Below, one piece after another: positions 13,177-24,160 of a stretch of DNA of 64,000 nt. The position numbers were made by a program, and so were the translations under genes. Under the pieces are notes generated by a model. The model was not told where the DNA came from and ran no database searches. It saw only the letters and a list, made by a program, of their open reading frames with translations. The stretch covers positions 593,958-657,957 of the forward strand of contig NW_006768785.1 in the NCBI RefSeq assembly GCF_000204055.1, written 5' to 3'. The DNA is from Melampsora larici-populina 98AG31 (lineage: Eukaryota; Basidiomycota; Pucciniomycetes; Pucciniales; Melampsoraceae). The first letter of the stretch is position 1. Each line of letters begins with the position of its first letter.

Positions 13177-13470
13177 ATGGCACACAATTTCAATGCTTAC
13201 ACTGTCTCAGTGGATCTTAGCATTGAATCATGGTATTCAGACTTGAATAAAGTTGCATATGAATTCTTCCGTATGAGTTCAGTAGATCAATTACCCAACA
13301 AAGTTCAATCAGATGATGGGTATCCTCAGATTCCGATCTTTGACAAGCAATGGGTCCATGTAGGTCACAATCTGACAAAAGAGGAATGTTATTTTTCTGT
13401 CAGAACAGCATGTTGCCAAGCTGTTGGAGCACCCACCACAGCAGGGTGCTTTTTTACTTGTGATGCTTAA
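13177..13470 (+). CDS. Hypothetical 97-residue open frame
   Basis: A single open frame starting at ATG 13177. The product has mixed composition, with a hydrophobic, Cys-containing end (RTACCQAV, GCFFTCDA) and no signal peptide or recognisable domain. It may be one exon of a larger gene whose later parts lie at 13835-14650, interrupted by the solo LTR just downstream. I do not recognise the family; protein-like composition is the only support. Confidence 0.25.
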   Translation: MAHNFNAYTVSVDLSIESWYSDLNKVAYEFFRMSSVDQLPNKVQSDDGYPQIPIFDKQWVHVGHNLTKEECYFSVRTACCQAVGAPTTAGCFFTCDA

Positions 13471-13540
13471 TGCCAATGTTTATCTTCCTCTCTACAATAT
13501 ATCTGAGAAGAAGAAAAAGTAACACTATGGTGGTGACTGG

Positions 13541-13839
13541 GAGGATGTAATGCTGTTAACATCATTACAAACTTAGAAGCATAATTACATGTATAAACAT
13601 ATTCAGACCTAACTCATTCTACTATATCTTTTCACTTTTCATCATGCACACTATTGGCTCTTCAGGGAATCTTGACTGATCTTGATTCAAATCCCTTGGA
13701 GCCAGATTATAAATAAAAATCTTATTTGGTATTAGAATCATTCGGAACCACTTTGTGGTATCCAGATCCCTCTGCTCACGTTCACGAGCGCCCGTAATTG
13801 CATTCAGGTGAAGGACTTTGAGAAGTTCCTTACAGAGGA
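13541..13839. repeat. Solo LTR of a Ty3-type element, with 5-bp target duplication
   Basis: Positions 13546-13834 (289 bp) start TGTAATG and end CTTACA. Their content matches the LTRs of the full Ty3 element at 45878-52010, including the ATTCAGACCTAA, TTGGAGCCAG and GAAGTTCCTTACA blocks. The direct repeat GAGGA flanks it on both sides (13541-13545 and 13835-13839). It is older than the full element, with many substitutions, and holds only one copy of the 47-bp block that is doubled in the younger LTRs. It presumably arose by LTR-LTR recombination. Confidence 0.93.
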
Positions 13840-15660
13840 ATACTCTCCTTCTGACACAGGTTCTGAATCTTCAGATGGTAACACAACCTACCATATCGAC
13901 TTTTGCAACTCAAAACGATTACAATTACAATCTCCCTCAGGAAGCTGTGATGTTTTGAAGTAACCTTCTTAAGTATCTGATGGTGGTGGTCTCCCGGATA
14001 TTGATGATCTTTTTGGCAGTAATTCATCTTATTCATTTCATATCATAATTATGAAGCTGACTAAATATCATATTATACAGGCCCAAATATCACCCCAACA
14101 CAATCGAAGAGGCCTATCAAAGAGATACCAAGTAAGTGGATGAAATCCCAATAGTTCATCAATTTATGGTGTTCAAATCTTGATATTTCTGGATATATAC
14201 AAGACAAAACACTTCAAGATACCTCCGCTTCAGTCAATGTACCTGAAAATGTGAAGCACACTTGGGTGTCTGACATAGGAGGTAGGTCACTTTATATTCC
14301 CAGTAGTATCTATCACTGATTCAGTTTGTTGTCAGTTTCCAATCCTACATTGCAACCAATACATCTTGCAATTTCCACGTCTTTGAAGACTTCAGCTTTC
14401 TGCCCTCCCGGCAGTTGAATGTTGTATTTAGGAATGGAAAAAAGGTTGAGTATCATGCTGGAGTCAACGAAGTCTGATACTAATACTGCCTATGTGGCTG
14501 AAGAGTCAGAAATTGGATACATTTACATCAAAGACTTTGTAAAATTGAATGAAAATGACTCCTCCTATGTGGGCAAGGTGATGGTTGGGTGTGAAATATC
14601 ACCCCCTCTTGAATCCACAGTACAGCAGCTCTACATTTGGTTCTTCAATTGATTATGATCCAAGTGATCCTAACTATAGGCTTTGTTTGAGTTTGGAGGT
14701 ACAGAGGTTGATTGGGAGTTTTAAAAGAAAGGTGATTGGAAGCTTGGGATCTCACTCAATCTGAGAGAAAGGTGTCTTTCCCTCCAGGTAAGTCCTAAGA
14801 GTATATTTCATTGACATACTTCAACTAAGTATTTAAAGCTTTTGATCAATTGATGTGTATCAATTGCACGTAGGTTTCTAAAACTCTCACCTTGACAACA
14901 ACTGATGAATGCAAGGGACATGCCAGGCTATTTTTATGTAGGGAACAAGGAGCTGGGGAATTGGAATCCTGCATGACTCCAACAGACTTCACACTGAAGA
15001 AACCATACAGAAATCAGCACCAAGTTATGCATGCTCTGGCCCATTCTGGTCTAGATGATCTCATTGGCCGGGATGATTGCAGTGTTGGAATCTCAGGGAG
15101 GCATAATCACTAATCTTACCATGCTTAATTCCACACAAGTACAGAGTTATAGCTAATTAAACCCTGCAGAACAATGGCATGCTGATGCTAAGTTTGATTA
15201 ATTTGTTTCAAGTCAGCCCTTGGAGAGTGAAAACGGCAGGGAAGCAGGTATTCAAAAGTTCAAGGCTAGCCACCACTGTTCACCTCTTTGTGGGCTCCTT
15301 GGCCTTCACACACGTGATGTACAATACAGAGAGCAGGCAAGTGTTGAGGAGAATTAGTGTGTAATCTTCAAAACCTTCTACAGAGTATAGAAAATCAAAC
15401 TGAATTTCAAAGTCATAATTGATGCTTTGTGAACAACATGAAATTGATACAAGTGATTTTATTCTTAATGGAGATATCATATCCTCTGAGAAAGATAGTA
15501 AATCAAGGTAACAAATAAATTGACGTAAAAAAAATTGAGATACAAGAGAAACCAGTAGAAAGTGTAAATATTTCAAGTTCACACTTACAAAGGACAATCA
15601 AGCAAGGAGATAAATACACTAGTATCCTATTTGCTTTGCTTCATTTTGTTGCGAATGTCT
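13840..15660 (+). other. Possible decayed exons of an unknown gene
   Basis: Short protein-like stretches appear on the plus strand: EEYSPSDTGSESSDG before a GTAAC at about 13878, a stretch near 14080-14130 ending before GTAAG, one near 14205-14280, and an open frame at 14419-14652. They look like small exons with stops between them. No family is recognised, and the rest of the interval appears non-coding. Confidence 0.25.
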
Positions 15661-16767
15661 TTAGGATTGTGACATTTGGTCATAGCACTTGACCACCTTC
15701 TTCTTAAGCTCTTGCCAAACCTGATTGGTTTTGTTTTCTTTAAGCTTCAGACGCCCTTCAATTTGATTGTGCAATTGCTTGCTAATTTGAAGAGAAGTTC
15801 CAAAGCAAGTGTGTGAAGACCGAGGAGGAATTGACTCCCAAGCTTCATTGTAAGTTGTTGAGCAAGATGTATGATGTAATTGATTTGAAGCCCAGATGCT
15901 TTCTACAACTACATCACTAGAGTCAAAACAAAGCTCCACATGGTATTGATTGAGGGGGAAGCAGCAAACTACAATGTCACCTAGATAATGAAGCTACTGA
16001 CACAACCGAATTCACCGGTGCCTCAACAATTTTGACAAAACGTGCGTAGGGGGAAGGTGATGCATTGCCATCTTGGTGCAAGCTGTTGTAAAAGTCATTG
16101 TGTGTGCAGACAACACTTGGGGAATCAGTCCATGCCTTGTTGGAGAAAGATGGGATGTTGTACTTCAGGGCAAGATCTTGATTAGATTGAAAGGCTCACA
16201 TGCATAATGAACTCATTGATTCAGTAAGGATTTTATTTATAGCTGCCATATCATGAGTCATCCAATCTTGATCCTCAAGGAGTAAAGTTTCCCTCCTTCC
16301 TGTCTTTTGATTAACAGCAGTAGCACCTGTAAGGCCAATGATGAGATTGTCAAAATTCAAGTCACAATCTCATTTAAACTGATCTTGATAAATGGATTGA
16401 CACTTACCAAAGGTTTGACCTTTATCACATCCTTGTCAAAAGCCAACAGAGCACATTTCACCGCAGTCTTTAGACCTTTCATCAATTGGTTGATCTTGAT
16501 GTCGCCTTGAGCAAGAGTATGCTGATAGATGGTCTTAACAGCATATTCCATTTTGTGCTTTGTATCCACAATCATATAAGAGAAAGGTGTGAAATGATTG
16601 ACTTGGAGAACTCCCCAAGTATCTTCATCTAATAAAACTGATGTACCAAAACAAATTTTGATGCAAGGGGTTGTGGGTATTTTGTCCTCATGGTACTTCT
16701 TTAGGAAGTATATCCGACAATTCTCTGGCACACCAAGAGTTTGGCTAAGTTCTTTGAGAGCTTCCAA
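15661..16767 (-). pseudogene. TET/JBP-like 2OG-Fe(II) dioxygenase relic
   Basis: Minus-strand blocks read in order: 16767-16357 (an FTPFSYM segment and a long helix), then about 16320-16000, then 15939-15661. The second block contains THNDFYNSLHQDGNAS, with the HxD iron-binding pair (HQD, about 16078-16070). The third contains an EGG-box-like region degraded to WASNQLHHT, which holds the distal iron-binding His, then CFGTSLQISKQL, where active members have Arg before the FG-like strand; Cys here fits a CGT-to-TGT change. This order matches fungal TET/JBP oxygenases, which oxidise 5-methylcytosine and are amplified with KDZ transposons in basidiomycetes. At least two in-frame stops and frameshifts make it inactive. 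The assignment is from motif order, not a search. Confidence 0.6.
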
Positions 16768-17927
16768 TTCATGGTTGCAATGTTCAGGATGGTGCCAGTG
16801 ATTTGGTATTAACGGATTGCCTTTGTATTGAAGGCCTTTGTTTTTTCTTTCTTTTGAGAGTATTTTTTGTCGCTGGTGGATCTGTTTTTCTATTTACCTT
16901 TACCCATTGCCTTTAAAGAAGGTAGACTTAAATATGAATGAGAGAAGAAGCAAACAGCAAAGACAAGAGAACCAAAGATCTGATTCTGGAGAATAGCTGT
17001 GCCACTGAAATGAAGCATGACCACATTCAAAACTTTGAGTCTGTCATGTCCCACATTAGGACACAAGTCCACGATATTTTGAATCATAGTCTTGCTTCAG
17101 TTCACCCGCAAGTAGCTATCCCCCAGAGATGCATACAAGGCACAAAGAGCTTGAGAGAAGAGCATATTTCACACACTAAGGTTGTGCTTGGTAATCAAGC
17201 AAAGAGTCAAATTGATGATTATTGTGACTAGTATTGATGTAAAAGGATGACAGCACCTGTTTTTGAGATATTAATCAAAAGAAAACCAGGCACGGTCATC
17301 AACAGAAACTTGAAAGAAGATAGAGAGACTGTTCACTATGGGTCATATAGTTGTACAGCGGGTGATAAATCTATATATGAGCCTACTGTGTTGTGTCAAG
17401 CTTAGATCATTGAGCCATTTGACTGAATGTATATATACACCTCTCAATCAATATGTGTGAATGCTCAGATGAAATATATTGGGCTGCAGAAGATAAGATT
17501 GGAAAATCCTAATCAGTGAAGCCATACAATCAAAGGATTCATATGCTTGTTGGCTCCTCTGATCATTGAGCTCCCACAGAATTACATTCAATGACAAACC
17601 CTGTACTGAGAAAATGGTTCCAGAACCAGATTGATGAAATTCAAAGATGATTATAAGTTATCTTGAAGGCTTTGGTTTCAAAACTTCCACAGAGGTTGAT
17701 ATGGGCCATAACATTGCAGCACTTATGATCCTTGATTGAGACAAAGTTTGGGGGAAGTATCCTCTCCAACCCTCCACTTATTTCAAGCTGCTACAAGAAG
17801 AATAATTCTTAAGCAGAAGTAAAAATGATAATGTCAATGATCTTACAGCACTGCAGGTGATTGCTGCAAAAAAGTAATCACTGTATGCAGTTGTCATCAT
17901 CTTTATGATGGAAATCAATCAATATAG
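16768..17927. other. No gene recognised
   Basis: Holds one plus-strand open frame (16938-17231, 97 codons, helical and charged) without a recognisable domain. The remainder is AT-rich non-coding sequence. Confidence 0.3.
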
Positions 17928-19760
17928 TCAATTTTTCATTTTTTTTCCAGAACATAATAATTTGGAACTTGGAGTGGAAAGCACATCACTCTCACTATTA
18001 GTCTTATTAGATTTGAGCCACTGTGTCTTACCAATCCAGTTTGCCTGGATCTTCAACTGATCCAACTGAATAAATCTTTCATTTGTTAAACACTTGAAAT
18101 TTTGACTGTATAAATGAGAGTGACAAAACATCCTTTCTCCATGAGTTCTCATCTTCTTCCACACCTTCATCATCACTCCCTTCCATAAATTTGTAATCAC
18201 TTTTGGCCAATAGTTGCAATTGTTCTTCTTCAACAACTTCATCATCTCCAATGTTTTCATCTTCACAATCCTTCTGTTGAGACTCTTTCCCAGACTTTAA
18301 ATAATCAAGGTTCAGGTCAATACGTTTCAAAACTTGACGCATCTTTTCAAAGAGATCCCACACAGAGTTATTATCAAGTTTTTCAACATTGAAACCTAGT
18401 TCAGATATCAAATTTTTAAGCTCATTATTGATTGGTTCAGTTGTTACCACAGATAGCTCATTCCTGTTTGGATAGTACTTATCAATCATTTCCTGTACAA
18501 CCTCAGGCGGTACAGGGGTAAGGCCGTCTTCTCCATTGTAATCTTTGGGGACAGAATAGCATACATCAGCTGGTACACCAGTTGGAAGCACAGAGTTACA
18601 GTTCTTGCGGGTCTGGTGAGAATATTTTTCTTCAATCCCCTCATCCATCATACACTGGACTCATGGGATGAACAAATGTAGAAAAATTGCCCTGCAAGAG
18701 GAGTAAGAGCTGATGGTGGGGAGGGGGATATTCATATAGAAAGTGAAATGACTTACTCTTGGAGTGGATCACCTGCATTATAACGCCCTTCATCCATTGC
18801 CTTTCTTCTATTCTTACAAATTGAGATGTGTTTTGCACAAATCAATTGTGACCAGAGTGATTTGATCTTTTGATTAAATGTATGTGTCTTTTTCTAGCTT
18901 GATCTGCATCATCTTGGTGGAATACTCCAGCGGAGGTCATTTGATTAGTGGCCATGTTTGATGTTTCAGTCCCATGATCAGTGGATGTTTGTTGTGGAAA
19001 ACCTCCACATGCTGCAACAGTTTTGTGAAATTCAACCCCAATTTTTTGAGGATTGTTGTTGTTCTTACCAATCTTCAAGCTAAGAATTTGACGTGACCAG
19101 GTGTCAGTAAAACCATTAATGGTGATCCCATAACATTTAAGTTTCTCATATTGATTGCTTGCCCATATTTGATTTGGGCCACACACTTGGTAGACTTGTT
19201 ACTTCAATTAATACCTTTTACGCAACACAACTCCACCAGCGTCAACAACAGATAGCAGTTTGGCCACTGAGTTTTGATTGAGCCGGACAGATACAGCTGT
19301 TGCCATGATATGAGCCATACAACGTCATCCTGCATTTTCATCACCAGCTTGGTTCCTTTCAATAATCTTCTTTGTTGCTTCTTCAGCTGTAATAAAACCT
19401 AACTCTATATCATTTTCACGCCAATTAATCATTTTTGTTTCAATAATGATTTGAGCATTGTCATTGTAAATAAAGGAACCTCGTGACGGGTTTGTAACAC
19501 TCTTACCACTTCCCATTGTTGCCATCCTTTGGTATGATATTCCTTCATGAGAATTGCACACTGATCTTTGTCAGCTTGACTGAGGCTTGGTTGAGCAGCA
19601 CTCAGGTAAAGTTGTTGGCAATGCCCACAAAGTCTACAAAGAGTCATATGTCTGTAATTACATTGCTGACAAAGGTGGTCCAGTACACCACAGAGTGGTT
19701 CTTGGTCAGAAAAATTGTCTGTAAGGTCTGAAAGTGGTCGGGGTCCTGAAATTTCCACAG
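17928..19760 (-). pseudogene. Integrase-core (DDE) transposase-like gene, broken
   Basis: Minus-strand blocks in order: a helix-turn-helix-like region around 19600-19430 (ILMKEYHTKGW, RVLQTRHEV), a stretch with AGDENAGCRMM ending near 19320, and the catalytic core at 19186-18842. The core has YGITINGFTDTWSRQ, bearing a first Asp, and TSTDHGTETSNMA, bearing a second. The third block near 18810 has RIEERQW, a candidate catalytic Glu, followed by a GTAAGT...TGCAG intron (about 18756-18694) and then FLHLFIP. The long C-terminal frame 18651-18079 (190 codons) ends in an acidic tail. The order resembles the eukaryotic integrase core domain family, a transposon-derived DDE group. Two TAA and one TGA stops plus frameshifts show it is dead. 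No terminal repeats were found. Confidence 0.6.
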
Positions 19761-20060
19761 AACCGCCTGGAAAAGGTCTGTGAGCCAGTCTTGAGATAGC
19801 CTGAGCGGTCCGGCAGCACACCGGCTGCAGTCCAATCACAAACTGGTGGTAGGCGGACCACAGCCGGTGTGCGTCATTGAGTCTGAAAAAGGACGGTGGG
19901 CGCCTGGCAGACGTCTGCCAGGCCGTCAAAAGGACAGGCACCGCCAAGTGCGCCTCACCTAAACAGACAGGCTGCTGCTTGACCTGATACCGCCCACAGG
20001 CAAGCCTAAAGTCAAGCTTGCAACTTGATCCTTGGTCTCGGATGGACCCGATGTGGCTTC
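19730..20060. repeat. GC-rich patch with perfect palindromes
   Basis: Contains the 20-bp perfect palindrome CCTGGCAGACGTCTGCCAGG at 19903-19922 and the inverted pair GCACACCGGCTG (19816-19827) with CAGCCGGTGTGC (19861-19872). The GC content is far above the flanks. It is probably a transposon end, but its partner is uncertain; a second patch with related GCAGACGG words lies at 21180-21480. Confidence 0.6.
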
Positions 20061-20095
20061 TGGGTCCATTGAACTCCCCTTGGTAAGTTGAATGA

Positions 20096-20420
20096 TTGAC
20101 TCATCTCAAATCATCGATTCCCACACCATCAACTTCAATCACAAGTCATCACCAATCAATGAAAGTGTCATCAATATCAGAAACAGAACCAAGTGTCTTC
20201 ACATCAATCACATCACTTGATACAATTGCCAATCTATATCAATTTACCATTGACTTAATTCCATATGATCCAGAAGTCAGCTGATCAAACTCTTTAGCTC
20301 TAGCTTTGTTTGCTTCATCTATCACCCATCAACTACTTCAACTTGATTCCATCTTGACATATTTAAAATTCAAAGGGTCAATAACCTTTCTCATCATGCT
20401 TTCCGTCACACAATCAAATC
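20096..20420 (+). pseudogene. Unrecognised decayed frame
   Basis: A plus-strand frame from ATG 20096 runs to a TGA at 20281-20283 and continues in the same frame for about 45 codons with protein-like helices (LALALFASSI, LLQLDSILTYL). It reads like an exon with a single CGA-to-TGA type stop. I do not recognise the family. The following 0.7 kb (20520-21120) is AT-rich with no clear frame. Confidence 0.25.
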
Positions 20421-21170
20421 AGTTCAAGGTTGGCACCGTATTTCCAATACTCAAATTTAGTAAACATACAGCAACAGGTTTCTTGGCAAACAAAAGCAAA
20501 ATTCATGAATTTCAATAGATATATCATCAGCTCATCTCTTCACAACAAATCTTACCACTGATATCCTTCTCAAGACTGTTTGATCACTCACTGATGTATC
20601 CCTCTTTCAACATTCATTAATCACCACAACCCTTGTGAAGGGTTTCAGCCAATAACATAATCCATTTCTTCCGTGTACAATGTCTTTCAATCACCCAATG
20701 CAAAAAGATATGATATTCACTCCACTTCCATTGAAATCAATCCAATCTAGACCATCACAAGATTCAATACATCCATTGACCAACACTCCAATTCAAATAT
20801 CTTGACCATTTTATCATTCAACTTCTTTCCAAAACACATCAACTTATCTGAATCATCGAGGCAGTTAAACTTACCTCAAATCTTGAACAGAAGTCAACCA
20901 TGGACATTGAGAGTCGATGCTGGTAATTTGTCAAAAATTGATCATCAAAATCATTGACCCAAGAAACATGTTTAAATTATAATCTAATTCATGTTGTTGA
21001 TCTAGTTTGTTGATTGCTAGAGATCAATCAAAGAATTACCCTACATTAGGTAGAAGGGAAAGAGAAGGAAACATGAGGGGAAAAGAAACTGATTTCAACT
21101 TGATATTGGTAAGCATAATTTTATAACAAACTTGGAGATTGATGTCTTGGTGCATAGAATAAATGACTAC

Positions 21171-21490
21171 ACCACAGGGTGGTCCGGCCCATCTGCAGAC
21201 GGGACAGAGGCTGTCTGATGACAGGCCTTTTGTTTATATAGTCACGGACCGTCTGCAGGTAGGCGCTGGTCCCACCGTACGCAGACGGCCTTTTGAATAT
21301 CGCCCGTAGCCAGCCTGCAGGCCGACTGAAGATGGGATACAACAGGCAGTCTGCAGGTGGGATAGCTATTTACCGCCGGGATGTGGTCTCAAGACGGAGT
21401 GAAATGTGTCCAAAACACGTCTGAGACGTACTCCAGACCACTCGCAGGCAGGTACAACACCCAAAAAACGGCTGAAACTTGGCAGTAAGA
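21171..21490. repeat. GC-rich patch with repeated CGTCTGCAGG / GCAGACGG words
   Basis: Words of the CTGCAGACGG and CCGTCTGCAGG type recur in both orientations at about 21190, 21250, 21280 and 21340. It stands out in GC content from both sides and may be paired with the patch at 19730-20060. It lies outside the MULE boundary. Confidence 0.45.
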
Positions 21491-21578
21491 GGCCTGTGTT
21501 GTTGAAATACATTGACATCAATAAAAATTCAATTGCAAATAAAAAAATCAGATGAAATGATACATTGATATTGATTTA

Positions 21579-22045
21579 GGCCCTTGCTATTTGCAGCCCA
21601 CACAGATTCCATGTAGGCACTGCCAAAACCGTGCCTACATGTGGGTTTCCCACAAAAAAGTGCCTACAGGCTGAAAAACCAATGTAGGTGTCATTTGTGT
21701 TCGCCTACATTGTGTAGGTGTCACGAAAATGCGCCTACGTCTTTAGAAATTACGCCTACATTCAAAAAAAGAGATGTAGGCGTAATTTTCAAGCACCTAC
21801 ATTTAAGATTTGACATGTAGGGGGATGAATATCACGCCTACATGCAGGAAAATCCATGTAGGCGCTCACAAATTACGCCTACATTGCAAAAAAGGGATGT
21901 AGGCGTAAATTTTGAGTGCCTACATGGATTTTCCTGCATGTAGGTGTGGGAAAAAAGCACCCACATTTCCAAAAAAGAAATGTACGTGTCATTTCTGAGC
22001 GCCTACATCTGTATTGATGTGTGGGAACGCGCCTACACGTGTGTG
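21579..22045 (+). repeat. Left terminal inverted region of the MULE, TGTAGGCG motif array
   Basis: About twenty copies of TGTAGGCG (often with one change) alternate in orientation with CGCCTACA. Neighbouring copies in opposite orientation can pair into short stem-loops, for example 21857-21864 with 21876-21883. The matching array is at 55021-55465 in inverted orientation. The likely role, inferred from other MULEs, is to bind the transposase. Confidence 0.85.
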
Positions 22046-22084
22046 GACGTGGAACTTTGGTCCAACTTCACGTCCACTTCAACT

Positions 22085-22092
22085 TATATAAA
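22085..22092 (+). promoter_or_regulatory. Candidate TATA box of the MULE gene
   Basis: TATATAAA lies about 190 bp upstream of the first ATG (22278) and just inside the terminal motif array, a normal place for a MULE promoter. The link is positional only. Confidence 0.4.
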
Positions 22093-22729
22093 GGCCCCTT
22101 TGCTTTTTTCCTCCCTTTTCCAGTTCTAGAACACGGACTTTGAAGATTTTCAACACTCCACCCCTCAAAAAACTATCAACTTCATCAGTTTTAAAGCTAG
22201 TCAACTCAGGTTTTCATTCATAAATTCTTCAATTCAACTAAACCCTTTTAGTAAAATCACCTTCTCATCAAATTAAAATGAATAACAATAACTTAAACAA
22301 CAACAACCAAATCCCTACGGGTGATAATAACCTTTCAACAACACCAATCAGATGATTAATCACAACAACAATTTCAATAGTTTACAACATGATCAAATGA
22401 ATAATATAAACAACAATTTTTATCAAAACTTCAGTAATCAAATGATGAATAATATGATGATGAATAGTGATCATATTATGATGAATAATAATAATCAGAT
22501 GTTCAATAATCGTAATAATCAGATATTCAATAATCGTAATAATCAGATATTCAATAATAATCATCAAATTCCATCAAACCATCAAAGTTCTTCAATGACA
22601 AATCAAAGTAATTTAATGAAGAATCAAAGTAACTTATCATTCAAGTTAAAGGCAAACCGTGTTCGCCGGCAAAACTGGACAAAACTCCCAATCAGTACTT
22701 TCAAGTTGGAGGTTTACGCGTACTTTGAG

Positions 22730-24160
22730 TAAAATCCCTGGATCACGTGTTCACCTCATCATCTATGTATGTACTACAAGGTCTCATCAAATATCATATC
22801 ACCTCAATCCGATCCAATCCTTCAATCCACTTCAACTGCAACTTCAATCATTGACTATAATCAGGAACTTACCTCAATCTTGACACTTTACCTTCTCGAT
22901 CAATTCTCAATCAGTTCCTCATCTCAACCGCAAAAAGAGTATGGACAACCTGATCAAAACATTGTACCTCCAAATAATTGATCATTCCCATGATTAAATC
23001 ACTCATAACGGTCATCAAGAGAGAAATATCAAGGTAATTAAACAAGTCATCAACCTCACCCTTCACCCACTCCTTCTTCCACTTCTTCCACTTCTTCCAC
23101 TTCTTCATCTACAAATCAACATCAATGTCAACATCTCAAATCCGACTTTGATTGTCAAAATCAACCTACAACTACCAACCACCACTGATCTATTTCATCG
23201 TCATATGTCATCTTCAGTATTGCTGAAGAACTTGCTGCTCTATATACTGTTAGTATTTGATCGCTCTCTTTGTTTTTGAAAATAAACACTTACCGTTTTC
23301 TGATTACCAGTTTGAAGCTGCAATTGGTTATGCAAATCAGGGTTCAAATCCTTCTTGAAATGTTAAAAATCAAACAACATTAACAAGAACTTTAGCCATT
23401 CAGATAGCTCATCGTGATTACACTTTCAATACAACTAACGCTGGTGTGAAATCTTTGTTTGGTGATATCAAGTTCAGTTGCATTTTTTGCTAGACCTTGA
23501 TTGAATCGTCAAAATATCATTAGATCATCTTAACTGACATTTATTTCATGTTTTTCTCTTGCAGGACATTACATAGAATTGAATCCCATCCATCAACTCA
23601 TGTTCTTGGGATTTCTCAATCTGGTTCTTGGAATCATTGTAATCTTGATCATAAAACATTCGATCGATCGATTTTGACAATGACGATGTGAACTTCAGCT
23701 TTAACCTTATACTCAATACCTTTACTAATGTTTGCTCATCTTCCAGACTCGTGTGATTTACATCAACTCACATTAATCTGGTGTAAAACTCAAAATATAT
23801 CAAATGAAGATGATCAACTTGAACTCAATTACTTGATTTTATCATATCAGTCAGATTGAAACACGCTTGATCGGTTTTTAATTCAACCAATCAAATTGAA
23901 ATTAAATTTCTCTCGATGTTTAACTTTACTTAAAAAGAAATACGGAAACGATCGCTCAGGAAAGAAATCCTTGCATCATCAGCTTTGAATTGATATTTGT
24001 ACTTTTAGGGATCCTGAACATAAAACCCAAATGGTACATTAACTTGTCAATCAACTTGACTAGCATACATACATAGTAGGAAAGGCTCAATTGAACTCGG
24101 TCCTCCCAGTCATAACCTCAAGGCATTGCTTGAGACTCTACTGACACGAGTAAGTTTTTT
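22730..24160 (+). pseudogene. Unrecognised spliced gene fragment carried by Helitron 1
   Basis: Several exon-like blocks lie in order on the plus strand: a Ser/Thr-rich part ending in SIAEELAALYT (about 23210-23250), then after a GT...CCAG intron FEAAIGYANQ to KSLFGDIK (23312-23469), then after TTGCAG RIESHPSTHVLGISQSGSW to about 24000, then a piece with HNLKALLETLLTR before GTAAG (24149). The blocks are hydrophilic-helical and read as one eukaryotic protein that I cannot name. In-frame stops are TGA (near 23356, 23689 and 23858), in positions where Arg would fit. Introns are retained, so the piece was taken up as DNA, as Helitrons do. Upstream and downstream parts of the source gene are missing. 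Confidence 0.5.

Noticed and set aside
21579..22045. CRISPR-like array of short repeats
   Set aside because: The motif alternates in orientation with irregular spacing, the sequence is eukaryotic, and the array forms a transposon end.
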